DNA of 64,000 nt from Channa striata (Eukaryota > Chordata > Actinopteri > Anabantiformes > Channidae): NCBI GenBank assembly GCA_033026295.1, contig CM065182.1, positions 17,978,215 to 18,042,214 of the forward strand, read 5' to 3'. The notes below the pieces were generated by a model, which saw only the letters and a program-made list of their open reading frames with translations, did not search any database and was not told the origin of the DNA. Positions 15,401-30,400 of the stretch are shown here, piece after piece (the first letter of the stretch is position 1; the number at the start of each line of letters is the position of its first letter). The position numbers were made by a program, and so were the translations under genes.

Positions 15401-18400
15401 CCCATCATTCCTGAGGCTCTTTCACCTCCCTCTGCGTGATGCTGGGGGTTGTTTTTATTGGTTTGTTATCTAGATGAGTGCATGTCAACCCCCCATCTAC
15501 ACACTGTTACCAGACGTCAATTAGCAGTAACCCGATCATTTTGAATGGCCTCCCAGAGATAATGGAAACCAAAGAAGTTGGGCATTAGGAATGAAACCAG
15601 AAAGCAGGATTGAAGTTTGTCCCTGGAAGCTCTTAACTCCCTTTCTAAAGCTAAGAACTGAACAGGGGTGCATGCATTAGCCGGTGTTACTGTAAAACTA
15701 CGGGTGCAGTGGGGTTGTAAAATTTGAGGCGTGCATCCATGTGCACTCTCATTCCCACTTAAGAGCCACAGACTTGCATAAAGCATTGTATTCAGAGTTT
15801 GACATTTACAAGGAATATGAAGGGTTTATTGATGAAAGTGCTATTGTCTGGTCTAATAGCCGACTGACTGTCTGGAGAATTGGTGATCAGGTTTGTGCAC
15901 CAGTATACAACCTGCAGGCCTCAAGTTGTGATCCAGTCGCTCAGCACTCATGTTGTTGAAATATAGCCTGGTGATTACCAGAAGACAGTAAATGAGTGTA
16001 AGTAGTACAGGAAATTTGTACATTAAAATTTAAAATTGTCACAAAATTAAAATGCATTTTTCACTTTTTATAGTCAGATAAATGCTGCAATGTGTAGATT
16101 ATGTTGTACTGTAGCATAAAATTAACATGGACTAGATAGAAAATTTGTATTTTTTTTTAATTACGCAAGGATGTAAAATATCTGCCTTTGGGCCTTGCAT
16201 GGTGGTGGTATTTCATGTAGTATTATGTTATACATAAATGGGTTTGTGTGTGAGAGCGACAATGTGTGCCTGAATGTGTACATATTAATATAAATGAGTG
16301 TCTAATAGATGATGTCATTTATTTTGTTTCTTCCTGCTGTCATTTGGGCTGTAATCTGTCACATTTCCACACTAAACACCCCCTGCAGCCATGCACAGGC
16401 AGGAGAGACTCTGCTCTCTGTGTGTGTGTGTTCAGTCGCACTAACTCACATACACACTTTTTGGCTAATGATATCAATAATTTCTGCCTGCTATATTACC
16501 TGGCCTTTATTACTGGGTGTGGTTGGATGGAATTTGTCCGTTCATTCAGTACTTCTAAAGCTGCTAATTTTATGCTTTATGTTCCCCTCTTTTTTTTCTT
16601 TCGTTTTAATGAGGCTCATCCCTCATAGAGTGTCTATGTTTGAGCATATGTCACTTTTTTATTGATGAGTCCTAGTTAAACCGACTTCCTCATCAGACAG
16701 TCCTTGATCAGTGGAGCTGATCGCAGCGTTTTGATGGATCTCTAGTCTTTCCTTGTCATCTTCCTACAAAGAAGCTCCGTCACAACCATCACTTAGAAAG
16801 CCTTTGTTCCTACTTAAAACATCCACTCTCACCCTCTTGGGAAATGCTTGTCCTAAATAACTAGCTGCACTCCTGTAAGCACTTTTGCATCTTCCCAATG
16901 CATAGAAACTTACCCATTTTCTTTTTTGTAGGTAGGATAGAAAAAAGTCCCTGAGCAGAAATTAGTCTTGCAGCCCAATGTTGTCTTTCCTCAAAACATG
17001 AAGGTTTTAATGTGCTGAGAATATGTCACGTCTTAATATGTGGCAGTGGTAAAATTATGGTGAAATCATGTAAACAAGTGGTCCTTTCACTAGGTAATAC
17101 CAGACAACTGTTCCTATCTAATGCAGTCTAATCAAAGTCTATTAGTAGAATAGGAAAGAGCATGTCGGAGTTAATCACAAAATGGGAAAGTCTTCAAATA
17201 CTTCAACGATGGCATCACTGTTTGTGCTGAACTTAAAATGTACACGTACATGATTATTTGTTGCTAATGTCCTTCAAGACTGCTGCTCAATACAACCATT
17301 AACTACAGTAAGATTAGACATTCAAATTTGTATGTTTGTGACTAGGTTATGTGGTCTCACTTAGTTATTGTTGATATCTACATACCCACTATTACACATA
17401 GTGTAATAGTGCCGATTGAGCAGGTAACTTTAACACAGATATTGTAAATGTATTATCATTTAGAGCTTCTCTTACTCCACAGCCAGTTCCAGGCTTTCCT
17501 AGTGTCCCATTTTACAAATGGTAATTAGGCACACACTAATAATTAAGAGAGGTGTGGATCTACGGCCATGTTAGTAGATAATGTGTTCATAATATCACTA
17601 ACATGTGGATGTTAAGCAGGTATTTTTACCATGTTCACTCTCTTCATGTTGGCATGCTAACACAGTCATTTGAGCCAAAGAATTGGAGAAATGGAAATCC
17701 TGGCTTTGTGATGGCACTAAAAGGTCAAGACAATTCATTATGACTTGGGGTGACTGGCGCTGGACTGGCATTGCCGTCCATTGAGTCATGCTCCTAATGT
17801 TTTCATTTTAGTTTGAAAAGTGCTGAGCAAATACAATAAAAGTAATGTGAATCCAGACTGGTTAAAGTCTTACATTAGCTCCTGGATTCTGTCAGACATG
17901 TTGATCCATCCACGGGCAAAAAAGAGGAAATCAGAAGAGCATAGCTGTCCCAGTTGGATTAAAGTGAACAATGGCCATATTAATGTCAAAGGACCTCTGC
18001 ATGACCTCCCTTACGCCGTTTGGCCTCTTTTTACCTCCCCATCCCATATATCCATCTCTGACAGTAGAAACTGCAAACACACTGCTCTCCACTGAACCTC
18101 TGACATGTTGTGGGCAAGCCGGCTTAGTAAGTGGACCTCATTATAACAATGCATAATTTCAGAGAAGTGTAAAGGATTGATAACAGATGTGCTGTGCCAT
18201 TTCCTAGCAGGAACTTGCCTATGTAGCACATGAGCAGAGGGTGGTTAAGGGGGCAGAAGCGAATGCAGTGGAGAAAGACAGAGCCCAGATGGTGGCAAAT
18301 TGTGTGATGCTGAGAGTTAACTTGGGGGGGGGGGCTGCTAAAACAAAGAGTGGATATTTGAACACAGACGCTGTCAAATTAATGTTCCGATAAAACTGTG

Positions 18401-21400
18401 GGATGAATGAAAACCTTTTTTGTCCAGCCATAAAAGCTTTCGTTCCCTGCTTTGACTAATCCGGATCAGTGGACTTGGTTGTTGTTAACATTTTCCAGTC
18501 ACTTTTGTCAGTGACATTTTCACTTGCTTAGTAGCATTAATGAAAAGTCTATACTGAGGCTCTGCAGTTAAACACAGAAACTCTGCGTTAGAAGTAATTA
18601 TTAAGTATGACACATAGACTTGTTTTTATTGACACGTCTTTCTGTCACCGTCTCCTCGCTGTGTTCAAAGCAATGAACTCTAATCCAGTTTTTATTGTGG
18701 GGAACTAAAAATGTTACTACTGCCATTGGCACACAAACAAAATCATGACAAAGTTCATTTTTGACACAATCAGTACGAAAGCAGTTTTATTTAGTCTTTT
18801 TGTGGACACTAAAGGTTTTCCTCTTTGTATCATGGAACATTCCCACAGGTTTAAATCCATTTTTTTGCTTTGATTAGACCATTCTTCTCCTCTTCTAAGT
18901 CACATATAAATTTCTCTATCCCTTCCTCTCTTTCTGTCTCTGTCTTTTTCTCTTTCACACACACACACACACAGACACATACACACATTCTCTGGCTCTT
19001 TGAGAGCTGTGGATTTACAGACAAACAGATGATTTTGAGGGAAGAAATTCACCTCGTCCCTCTCATCACAGTCCCAGTCTGGCTCTCTGTGGGGTAAAGC
19101 TCATTTCATGCCTGGCTCTAGCTGTCAGCACGCTCTGAGGCTCAAGGATTGAGCTTGGTATCACCTCAGGTGTGGCTCTAAGAAATCCTTGTGTGGCCAA
19201 TGTAGTTTCTGACCCGTGTGCCTGGTATGGATGATTCTCATGTAACTCTCTGCCAGGAAGCGAGTAAGTACATTTCATAAAAAAAAAGATAAAGCCTATG
19301 GTTTTTAACCAGCCTCCTCACTTTCTCTCTCAGCAACAGTTCCCTTCTTTGTTCTTGGTTGACTCTTCAGAGATGCCACACACTGTCCCTCTGCCTGAAC
19401 CAAGACTTTGACCGACAGATGTAACTTGTCTTTTTTTATCCCCAAAAACCCAAGTGGGACCAGAGTACTTTCTTCCCCTCTGCATCCCTCTGCCTTTTCC
19501 TCTTCTTCTTCTTGTTGTTGTTGGCAGTCTGCTGGACAATATTAAAGTAAATGGACCTTAGCAACACACTGTGTCCTGGTGTGGTGAGCCTGCTCTGGCT
19601 TTCAAGTGGTAGGTTGGGGGATCAGAGGACTCCCTTACAACACCAGTGCAGTTGCAAAGGAGATCCATCTGCAGCTGCTCTGGGCTGCATTCCTTTTGAA
19701 CCCCACACTACTGCGGCACAACTGGTGATTGGGTTTGACAGTTAAGAAGCTGGAGCATTTACTAAGATGTTGCTTTGTTAAAATGCTCTCCTCAGCTTTG
19801 TGTTTAGATATGATGATTGTGCAGGAACTACAATAGTTTCCACATGCTCTGAGAATTCGCCCATTGTGCTTCTGCACCTCATTATGTAAGAGGCAGAGGA
19901 TTGTATGTGAGGAATTGGTGGTACTCCACTGGCCACATCACCAGTATGGAATGATCTTCACCAGGAATAAATGGAATAATATTCTTTATGCTGAATTGAA
20001 GAGCCATTACTCCTGTGCATACTTCCTAATTTTGTATATCCGTGGACTTTGTCTTAATTTATTGAAACCTTTAAGGTAGATTGCAGGATCAGTAGCGAGG
20101 TGAAGCGCCACTCCCAGGTTAACGCACTTGCCCATCACATTGTGTGTCTCACTCTGAATATTTGCCCAGAACTTTCCGACGGTTTCCTACATACTGGTTT
20201 TTCATTCTCTAACCTTAGGAAAGGCCCACCTTTTATATGGGCAGATGTGATTTAGATCTTATGACATTCACACAGAAATAGGTGGTGAATCCAACAAGAT
20301 GTGGGAAAAAGCAGGGCTTGACCATCATAGTCAGATAAGTTTGTAATATTATTGATGTGATATGAAGTGATGTTAGCCCTCACTGATGTCCCTATTGAAA
20401 ATTCCAGGAATCTTTCATAGCTAAGTCCTAATTCCTGCTGTCTGCCAAGAACTATGGGTGTGTATATAGAGTGCTCTTTGTCCCTGAGCCCCGCACTCGT
20501 TGTTGAAGTATGTGTACTAAATCAGTGTGTATGCCTCTGTACGCTGTCAGGTCGGACTTTAACCACTGTCACTGTGTTAAAACTGCAGCACTGTGTGTGA
20601 AGGTGTAAAATGCTGCAAGTAGTTGGAAGTTTCTGTTTTCACCAGAGAATCAGAGTCAGTTTCACAAATCTCCGGTTGACTATTTGCATTTTCTGCAGTC
20701 TACAGGAGGATAAAACAGCAACTGACTTAATCAGTAGCTTGAGGTACTACAGCTGTTACTTTTTTGGTTGCTGCGTGCAGTTTTTGCATGATGCAGAGGC
20801 ATCTGCTCTGCTCCTGATCTAACTACATTTGTGGGTGAGTCAGGAGAGAAGCCCTCCCCACACAAACACACATACTGAATTTGCCTGCTAGACTTAAAGA
20901 AAAATGACATCACTCAGCCTTTAGCCTTATCTAGTCTGTAACTTTTAGCCTTTATCTAAGAGAAAGCTGAAAAAGATTTAGTTGATGAATAAAATTCATC
21001 CATAGGACATGGGGTCAGAAGCAATGTAATACTGTTAAATGCTATTAGTAGTAAAAAGCACTTTACATATAAATACACTTTACTAGGATTTTATTACTCA
21101 TTAGTTATTTAGCTCACTAGTGTCAGGTCACACTTCTATATACATTTAAACAAGCCTTGATGACTTTTCCATATTCCTTTTAGCCCACTTGAGAGTGTGT
21201 TGGCCTCTCCATGTTTGGTGTAAAATGCACTGTGCAGTTACTGTAGGTCGTGTACTACTGAGATGACTTCTTATGTTTATTAATAATATTTTCCGGTGCA
21301 AGTTTCCATAACTTACATTATTACACAACCTGTAAGTTGTTGCCAAGTCTGTGACTTGCTGTGCCATTGTGCAGTTCCTACTGTATGGTAGAACTGATAC

Positions 21401-24400
21401 TGTTTGATCCTGTTTTTTGACTTCCTGTCCCGTTGCGAGGGAGGGGGACTGCCCATTTGCTGTTCATAAACACTGTTGAAAGTCCAAAAAATGAACTTAA
21501 ACTTTATTATACAAATTGCTTGGCCCAAAAAAAAAAGCCTAATATTTTGTTAGATTGCCTTTAGCTTTAATTGTCACATGCTCATGCTGTGAAATCATTT
21601 TTGAAAAGCTCATGCAACATTCATTTTTTAACAAGATTGATTTATTGATAATGGATCAGGCCACAGTCTTTTCTGGCACACCCTGAAGAATGTTGATGGG
21701 GTTGAGGTGGCCACTCTGTGTGAAAATGTCTCGTGCTCCCTGAAACCACTCTTGAATGAGACCAAAAGGAAAGCTTCAAAGTGATCATGCTCTTTCAGCT
21801 GCTCCCCCAAAATTGTAAAATGAGTTGCCCTTGCACATCAGGCAGGACAACTCGTGCAGTTTTTTAAATCATCTCTTAAAACACACATTTCCTTGGCTTT
21901 TACCGTGTCATTTTTTTTAGATTTGTACTTTTTGTGCCTGTTCCTTTAAATGACTTAGATTTATAATTCTTTATGTGTTTTATTTTTATGAATATTTAGG
22001 TAAAGCACTTTGGCCAACTATGTTGTTTTAAGGTGCTTTATTAATAAAGTTGGATTGGATTAGTTTAGATTAACAATTTCAGCACAGTCGATTTAGACAT
22101 ATGCCTACGCCATCAGAGTTAAAACCCTATTGTTGGGAAAAACATTGTCATTCGGTGTATTCGGGTAGGCAGTTACTCATTGCATTCGTTAGGGTTGATT
22201 AACTTGTAGCCAGTTGAGACATATTAATAACTGCAGTAATTATCCAGTGAAAGCTAAATTCCAATTATTTTAACTCCTTACGTTACCATTATAAACACAG
22301 TGATAATGGTAATGAGATGCTTCTAGTCTACATTTTATTTACCCTTTTACTATTTTATATTACCTCCAAACTGACCCCCTTTTTGCCACCCACAGTAGGC
22401 TAATAATGATGCAATTGTTTTTTATGAGGAGGAAATATTTCTAAAGTCCCACCAGATGATGTTTTCAGCTTGTCAGCTGTGTAAAAGATGAGCTCATCGC
22501 TATTGCAGTTATCTAGCGTTTCTGTCCTCACCAATGCTACTTCTGCTGAGGAGTCTGACACCACGTGAGTCTTGTCAGAATCGATGCATTTTAAATTGAT
22601 CTTCTGCCCTTTTCACAAATTAAACAATGGCGATCCTCTGTGGAAAATAGTCGTGCACACAGTGGACCAGCCCTTTACTTTAAAGATTGCTTTGTGGTTA
22701 CAAAACGCCACCAGTGTGTGTTTGTGTTTCTTTAAATCCTTCTTTAAACTAAATAAAAAAATTCTGGTGATATTATAGAATCACAAATACACCACTCTAA
22801 AACTAAAATGCACTAGTTGACATATCCTTGGAGAACAGCCCTATTCTTTTAGCGTCTCTCAGATGACAAGTGCTCTCGTGCATTGCTTAGCTTAAGGCAA
22901 CCTATTGCATAACCAGTTGTTCTGAATTCATCGAACAGTGTTTTTAACACACGTCCCTGGCAGTAGCATAAAATGTGTTGATCTGGCGGGGGTGCCAGCT
23001 GAAGTGTGTACCTGTTCCCCGTGCTCCTCCTGCTTTCAAAGAGCTGAGTGGGTGTTTGTGAAGGAGGGCATCTCAAAAGTCTATTTCACACTCACAAATT
23101 TGAATTATGTAATGTGTGTAGCTGGGAGAGAGATGTGTACTGTATGTGTGTGTTCCAGGAGCTGTGGAGGAGTTGTTTGGGTTCATTGCACCTTTGCCTG
23201 CTTTTATCCCCTCCTTCAGAATAACTGGATGATTTTCCACTCAACCAGCATGAAGGAGGCAGGTCAGTGCTGGTCAGCCTCTGTTATCCCTGTGCTACCA
23301 TTCATTGGTGGAAAGCACTCTTGTTTAGGTTCTAATCCACCTTCTTTATAAGTAATGTCAAAGGGAAGAGACGTGCAGGATCAAAGCTGAGTGAATGAGA
23401 AGGAAGAGGCTTAGAGCCTGGGAGTGGTGCGATACAGCAGAGAGGAAGCATTTAGCCGCAGCTCCCTATTAGCCTGAGGTGGATCCTCATTGCTGCCCTG
23501 CTAAAGCTGGATTTCCACTCCTGCTTTGAGTCTATGCCGTAGGTCTTGAATAGCTACTGCATAGCAAAGGACCCTAACCAGTAGCAAATGCAAGGTTGTA
23601 TTAAGAGAACTGGATATGCCAGTGGCTCTGAGCCCCCCATCTAATTTTGCCCAGTGACCAGTAGTAAAGTGACAAGGAAAATCCATGGCAATGTCATATC
23701 TCTAAAACTTCTTCCTCAGCCCCGAAAGGTTCCTTTTATCACCAGGAGTGTGCAGACAGAGCCAGCACAGAAACTCTAGAGGGAGAGTGCCGAGAGGGCT
23801 ACACGTTAGCAAATGCAAAAGACAAGAAATGTTTGTTGGCTGGTGTGCCAGACGAGTAGTTTTTAGTCAGGTGACTAGGTGCCGTGTTTCAGTCCAGTAT
23901 TCAGCTCTTACAATACATTCCTGACCCAAAGTCTGAGCCGGACACGCACCCCTTCCGAAATGTAATTACATGTTGTAGTGACATAAGCTGCAACAACGAG
24001 TGTTTGGTCCACGCTGTCATTCTTTCCCAATCGGTTCAGGGATCACATAGACCATCTTATTTGACGTCTTTTCTCTTTTCTGTGCTGCAGATATTTCAGT
24101 CAAAGTAACTAATGTTAGCTCCAAACCCCATCTGAAGAGTGACACAAACTCTCACTCAAGACTAGCCATTAGAGAAGCCTCTGTGAAGATTATTTACTGA
24201 CTGGTCATTGCACTCATGTAGTAACTGATTTTTCATTTACACAATAACTTTGCTTCTCCACCTGTTTTACACTGACCACACTGATCTTTTGAATGTTTTT
24301 TTTTATTGTAATTAGTGAGGATAGGAGATTACTGAGAATTAGTTAGTGGGGCTGACCCAGATCTTGCCAAGAACAATGGAATAGGAAAATTTTTTAAAAA

Positions 24401-27400
24401 GGGATTTTATATTCTTTGTTGGTTTGTGTACTCTGTTAAAATCTATGGCAATTTGAATCAAGTGTACTTGTGTAAAATCCTCCTATCCTACATTTCCATT
24501 GCCATACTCGCAAGGTTTTTGTGTCCGTTCGTGTTATTTTACCCTCCAGTTGCATAATACTTTCTCATCTCATTTTGTGCCATTCAGAATCATCCTGTCA
24601 CCTCCTCCTCCTCTCTGCTAGTCCTGTCTCCGTTATCCCCATTCGTGTTATCTTCCAGGTGGCTGTGTCCAGTCAGCCGTGGATTTACACTGTAGAGTGA
24701 ATTATTCAAGCAGGTCAGCAGCCTCGTCGTCCTGCGAGGCTGTACTCTCTTCATCGCTGAAACTGGGTCACACTGTTCAGTAACATATCAAGTCAAGCAG
24801 AGACAGCAACTTCACCGTAGCGGGTTTAACATCAACATCACACTGAAAGGTAGGGTGGATTTATTTAAAGAAATCACACCCAAATTCATCAGAAATGGAT
24901 GCTGAAACGCAGAAGTATGTGTCATCTCCTCTGAGTCTTAGTTATTGGCTTTGCCCAATTTGCACAGATTAAATTAAATCCAGGTATGGAACAGTCACAT
25001 CCAAATCTACAGCAAAAAAACAAAAACTAAATCTGGATGCTTTGGACACAGGATTATCTGGGCACAGCAATGATGTCTTAACCTGCCGTGGAAAAATATC
25101 TTCTGCCCTGCTCACTGCTATGGATAAAAATAGCCCCAGACACAGGATTACGCGGGTTTGTTTGTTCCTTTGTGTGTTATGGTGCTTTTTGAGTAATATT
25201 AAAAATGTTAGAGCACCACATGGGGTTTCAGAAATGCAAATTTACTTTGTGCGTCTTTAACTTTTATTAGAATTATTGCTGTTTATTTAAAGCAAGCTCA
25301 AGCTTTCTCTCAGCTCAGATTGTTTATTGTGTGTGATGTTTGCCAGGCAGGGGTGGATCAGTTGTAATTCAAGAAAAGTTCTCTGTGTTGATTAGCTGTA
25401 ATTATCTCCATGGAGGAGGTTCTGTTCACTGCTGAACAAGTACACTCTGTGCCAAGTAACAACTCATTTGAATTTTGGTATTCATTCTGCATCTAATGTC
25501 TTTGAGGACTCAATTTAACTGTAACTGTGCCAAAAAGTGTAACTTATTCACATCGTTGGTGACTACTGAGTTATGAGATCTGGTTAAGTGAATTAAGAGC
25601 ATCAGCTGTCTCATTCCTTTCTGCATTTAGACTTAGATTAGAATTAGATAAATGGCAAACATAATGCACATCAAAATTAAAATCGAAAGTTGGAATAAAT
25701 CGAGAACATCAGCAATTAAAAACAACAATTATCAATTTGTTAGGAAATATTATGGGCAAGTATTAATCCCTAAAGATAAGAAGAAAAGAGAACAGCATGT
25801 ACAGAAAGTGTGACCTCACTGTTCAGATGGAGGTTTGTCATGTGGAACCTGCAGCATTACTGCTCTACCATTGGCTCTTGCATCATTTTGCTTTACTCAG
25901 TGTATCTCAGATCATCACTGCGTCTTCACCTGCATTTAAATATACTGATCAGACTGAAAAATCTGCCCACTGTTCTCCGGTGGATATATTTACCTGTAAG
26001 TAAAATTCAAAGCTTTTTCCTTGTTGGTAGCTTTTAATAATCTGAATGCTTTGTTTTTTCCTCCCACTCCCTGTCGCTGGGAGGATGCACAAACACACTC
26101 CTCATCCCCCCAACCACACCCAGCAACCCTCAGCAGACTGGAGCTACATGTTAATGAAACCTGTCTGAGGTCTTTCTCTTATCTTCTCTCTTTACTCTCT
26201 ATCACCACTTTTGTTATAAAGTGCTTAATCAGTGATTGAACGGTTAATCGGAGGAAGATGAGTCTCCAATGGCTCAGATGAAAGAGAAGCAGGGATAATC
26301 TGTAGAGCACCCTAAGGCTGTTATTTCCCACCCTGTCTAACCCCCCTCTGCACTCCCATCTTAGCACTCCCACTGTACCCTGAAGGACCCTAATTCAAAA
26401 CCCCCTGATCCCACATACTCACACCTCCTTTTTTACTCCCCCCCCTCCTCTAGCCTAAGCTGCAGTGCAGGCAGCAGAAAAGATCAAAGGGGTGAATTCT
26501 GTTAGGGTAGTTAAAGAGATGCGTCAAATTAAATCTGATTGAAGTATTTAATCATAATGCACCTTGTGGAAATCAATGTCACCCAGCACGTCAGCAAGTC
26601 ACAGGTTTCAGAGTGGCATGCATATTTCAACCTTATTATTGATGCACTTAACATTAAAAGGTGCAGTTGTAGTGTAAAGTGTGTGTAGCGCATGTTGGGG
26701 ATGCTTGAAAAATGCTAATCGATAAGATAATAAAGTAAATGAATAAATAAAATAAGATCTACTCAGCATCTCTCCAAAACTTTCAAAATCATTGCACATA
26801 CTTTGGAGTAGCACTGCAGATTTCAAAGCAAATTCACTTACTGCAACTGTTTAAATTTACATACACTCCCCAAGTTTTCAGTTTGAAACAAAGACTTTGA
26901 CATTTTTTGGGAAATACTGTATGATTATTCCTATTAATTTTCTGTCACTCATAGTAGACCTTTTTGTTCTGATGTTAACTGTTGCGTTAGAGAAGGAGGA
27001 GGAGTCTAGTACAGTAGCATAGCAGAAAGGCCCAGGAGACACGGCTGCTTTGACCAAAACTCAAAATTCTGCCTACCAGCAGCTCTATAGCTCATTAATG
27101 AACCCTTTATTTGTTGCTTTTATTTGATTAATCCAAAAAAAGCTAAATAGAAAAATTTGTGCTTTATACTGGGAGTTGATTTATAGATGCTGCTTTGAAG
27201 ATTTTTGACCATTGACCCTTGCAGTGAGCCTTTTTTCCTTTATTTCCAATCTTCATGCATCCCAAATCCACTCCTGCATCCAGTTCCATAGTTTATGTGA
27301 TACTGATCATTGGTCTGCAATAACAAAACAAACAAAAAATAGCCTTTCTACAAAACTAAAAATATTACTTTTAATATATGAAGTGGTTGCGTGAGCTTGT

Positions 27401-30400
27401 AAATGTTAAATATATAATTCAGTTCAATTCAACTTTATTTATATGGCACCAATTCACAACAAAGTCATCTCAAGGGACTTTACATAATATTGTCAAGACT
27501 ATACAGACGTCTATACATATACTCCTAGATGACCTAAAAGAGAATTTGTAGCTAAATTGCTTATTTAAAAACAGAACTATGACTGCTTAGTGTCACACAC
27601 AGAGTTTGATTCATACAAAGGAGGGCTACAGTCAAGGTCAAGTAAAAACGCGTACAGGCGGATCAGATATATTCAGCAGCTGAATAATGTTCCCAGCACG
27701 TACAGTGTACAGTCACAGGGGCTTGTTCAACGAAACCCAGTGAAACACCTGCAGACTGACTTCATTACTGACTGTCAGGACCATCCCAGGCTCATTAGCT
27801 AGGCATGGATTCAAAGCTACTCCGTATTCGTGTCAGGTCTCCATAACTGATAAATTGATTATTAATTTATCTTTGGCTCTTGAAGGTATCTGTGATTGGC
27901 AGAGCAGTGTTGAAGCATGCAAGGGTGGAGGCCCAAAAATCGCAGAATCAACAAAATTATGGTGCTTGTTAGGGGAGCGGCCGCAGTCCCAGATGGAGTT
28001 TGGAGTGGAAACAGGACCTTTTTCAACGCTCCCTTCCCCCCTCCTGTCTGGTCAAATCGAGTGGTTTTTACAAGGGGCTGTGTCACCCAGCCCATGAATA
28101 ATAAAGAGCCAGGACTGGTCCTGATTGTCAGAGCACAGACATTAAGAACGAAGCCATCTGTCTGTCACCTTTTCATGTTTTATATGCAGCACAATTTAAA
28201 ATCTGCTGCATTTTTATAAATAAATAAATTACCCCTTTACTTAAAGTTATGTAGGTTATTCCACTGACCTCCGAAGCAGCTGAAACTTAAATAAACATAA
28301 AAAAACAGGTAGTGTCAGGTAATCTCTGACGCCACAGAATTCCACAATTTAGTTCTAACCTGCTTTCCTTTTTTTCACTCCCATGTCTCTCAAATTTCAA
28401 TAGCTCACACAGTTCATACCATCATACAGTTAATGTGCCTCTACAGTACATTTTTATCTAGAGTATGTGATGGCCTTTTAGAAAAATAGGGGTCATCATT
28501 CTGCCCCTCATATGCATAGAAAAGCCCATCCAACAGAGAGGGAGCTCAATCAGTTGCTTTTAACAAGTTTCAGACAAATATTATTCTGACGCATTGATAT
28601 CCTATTACTGTTTTACATTTAAATGTCACATATGGAGTAAATGTGGGTTTTGTGGAGCTGCGGTGGTCAGAGCTGAAAGGTCTGTATTTACGTTTGTTCA
28701 GTTGTACGTACCCACAGTGTTCTCCCTGTATGTAGGCATGTTTTTAAAGCCATAAATAGTAACTGTGCTAAGACTAGAGTGAAAAACTGGCTGTGCAAAT
28801 GTACAGCATGTGGGAGATTGCATATGTGTGTTTATTCCATGACTAAAGTGACGTGATTGAGGTGAAGCGTGGACTTGGGTTGATGTAACTGATGTAACTT
28901 GGGTTGTTTTTGGCACTGTAAATTGCGTATCCTACCTATTTGATCTGACGGTCTCATCAATTTTAATAGTATAATAAATATACACATTGAAGGCACAGAG
29001 GATTAGGTCTAAAAAGGAATATTTGAGGAGTTAAACTGCAGACACTAACTTTTATCTTTAGTCTTTCATGGCAATTAAATGCCAAGCGAACAGCAGCCAA
29101 CCAGCAAAACTTGCATGATACATGCCCATTTAAACGGGTTTTTACATGACTGAGAAGTAATAAGGTCATTCATCAAGTACTTTGTAATTTGGCTGTAGAG
29201 AATTCACTGCGGACAAGATAATGTTTCATGCGTGGCCAATAGAAGAGTCACCAATTGGATGCTCAAACTGTCAAGGAAGGAGGAGTCAAGGAAAATGGCT
29301 TTTCACACATGGACACAGACTCAAGGCCTTAACCCCATCGACAGTCTTTGGGACGTGCTGAAAAAGACTTTACACAGCGGTCTGACTCTGCCATCGTCAA
29401 TACAAGATCTTGGTGAAAAACGACTACAACTTTCGCCAGACGTTATTTTTTTGTGACACTGAATAATCTTACTGGAATGATGCCATGGCCAATGCATGTC
29501 GTCATCAAACCTGTAGGTCCAAGGAAATATGAGACAGCAACACATTCATATACCCAGCAATATCAATCTGAATCCTACCAACTTTAGCCGCCATGAGCTA
29601 GTGGTTTTACAGCATAAAGACCACCCCCCTTATTGAAACCTCTTTTTCAAGAAATTCTTCAAAACCTACCAGAAGTAAAGAAGCAGCGATGATACATTGT
29701 TTTTTTGATGCTGTACTAGCAGAACTCTAATAACAACAAACAAATACTGTATACCAGTTAACATATACTGTACACTATTAAAATACACTATATCGTGTTC
29801 ACTTTCCCTCTCATCTCACCTAAAAATATCTTTTGTCTCCCTGTGGGGTTTTTTTTTCCTTCTCTTATTTCCAAAACATGGTTTTCCCAGACATTCTTTC
29901 CAAGATATGACGCATGGAGTGTGTATGTCTCATAGTTAAAAACTCCAGGAGTTAAAAATACTGTGGCGGGGTTGGCTGAGGTCTTGTCCATACCAGCGAC
30001 ACCCCTCTCTCAAATTATTCGGTTGGTCATAATGTCAGACACACAGGCAGCCATGTTCACCCTTCCTATTTGTTTTATCTTTACCACAGAACCCACACTA
30101 ACCCAGATGTTTTCACATTATGCCATCATCCTGTCTGCTGCTACTGGATCTTGGATGCCTCACGTAGCACGATGACTTGCAGTCTTTGGGTTTGTTTAGG
30201 TCTGTGATTAAGCTAATGGAAATGAGTCGTCCGTGTTTAAATCAGATTCTTTCGTTTTAAATAGGGGTAATTTGCCAAAGAATAGTTTATTTTGCATAGT
30301 GCATATTTATGTCTCTCACTTGCTTCCTAGTAAACACAGCTGTTTCCAGGAGTTTCAGTAGAATAACAACATTGTGTAACATCTCTTATCTGATACCTTT

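Noticed and set aside
16266..16665. Overlapping 118-120 codon frames in the ABR intron
   Set aside because: Two frames open at once over CT/CA-rich sequence is a composition effect, and no domain is visible.
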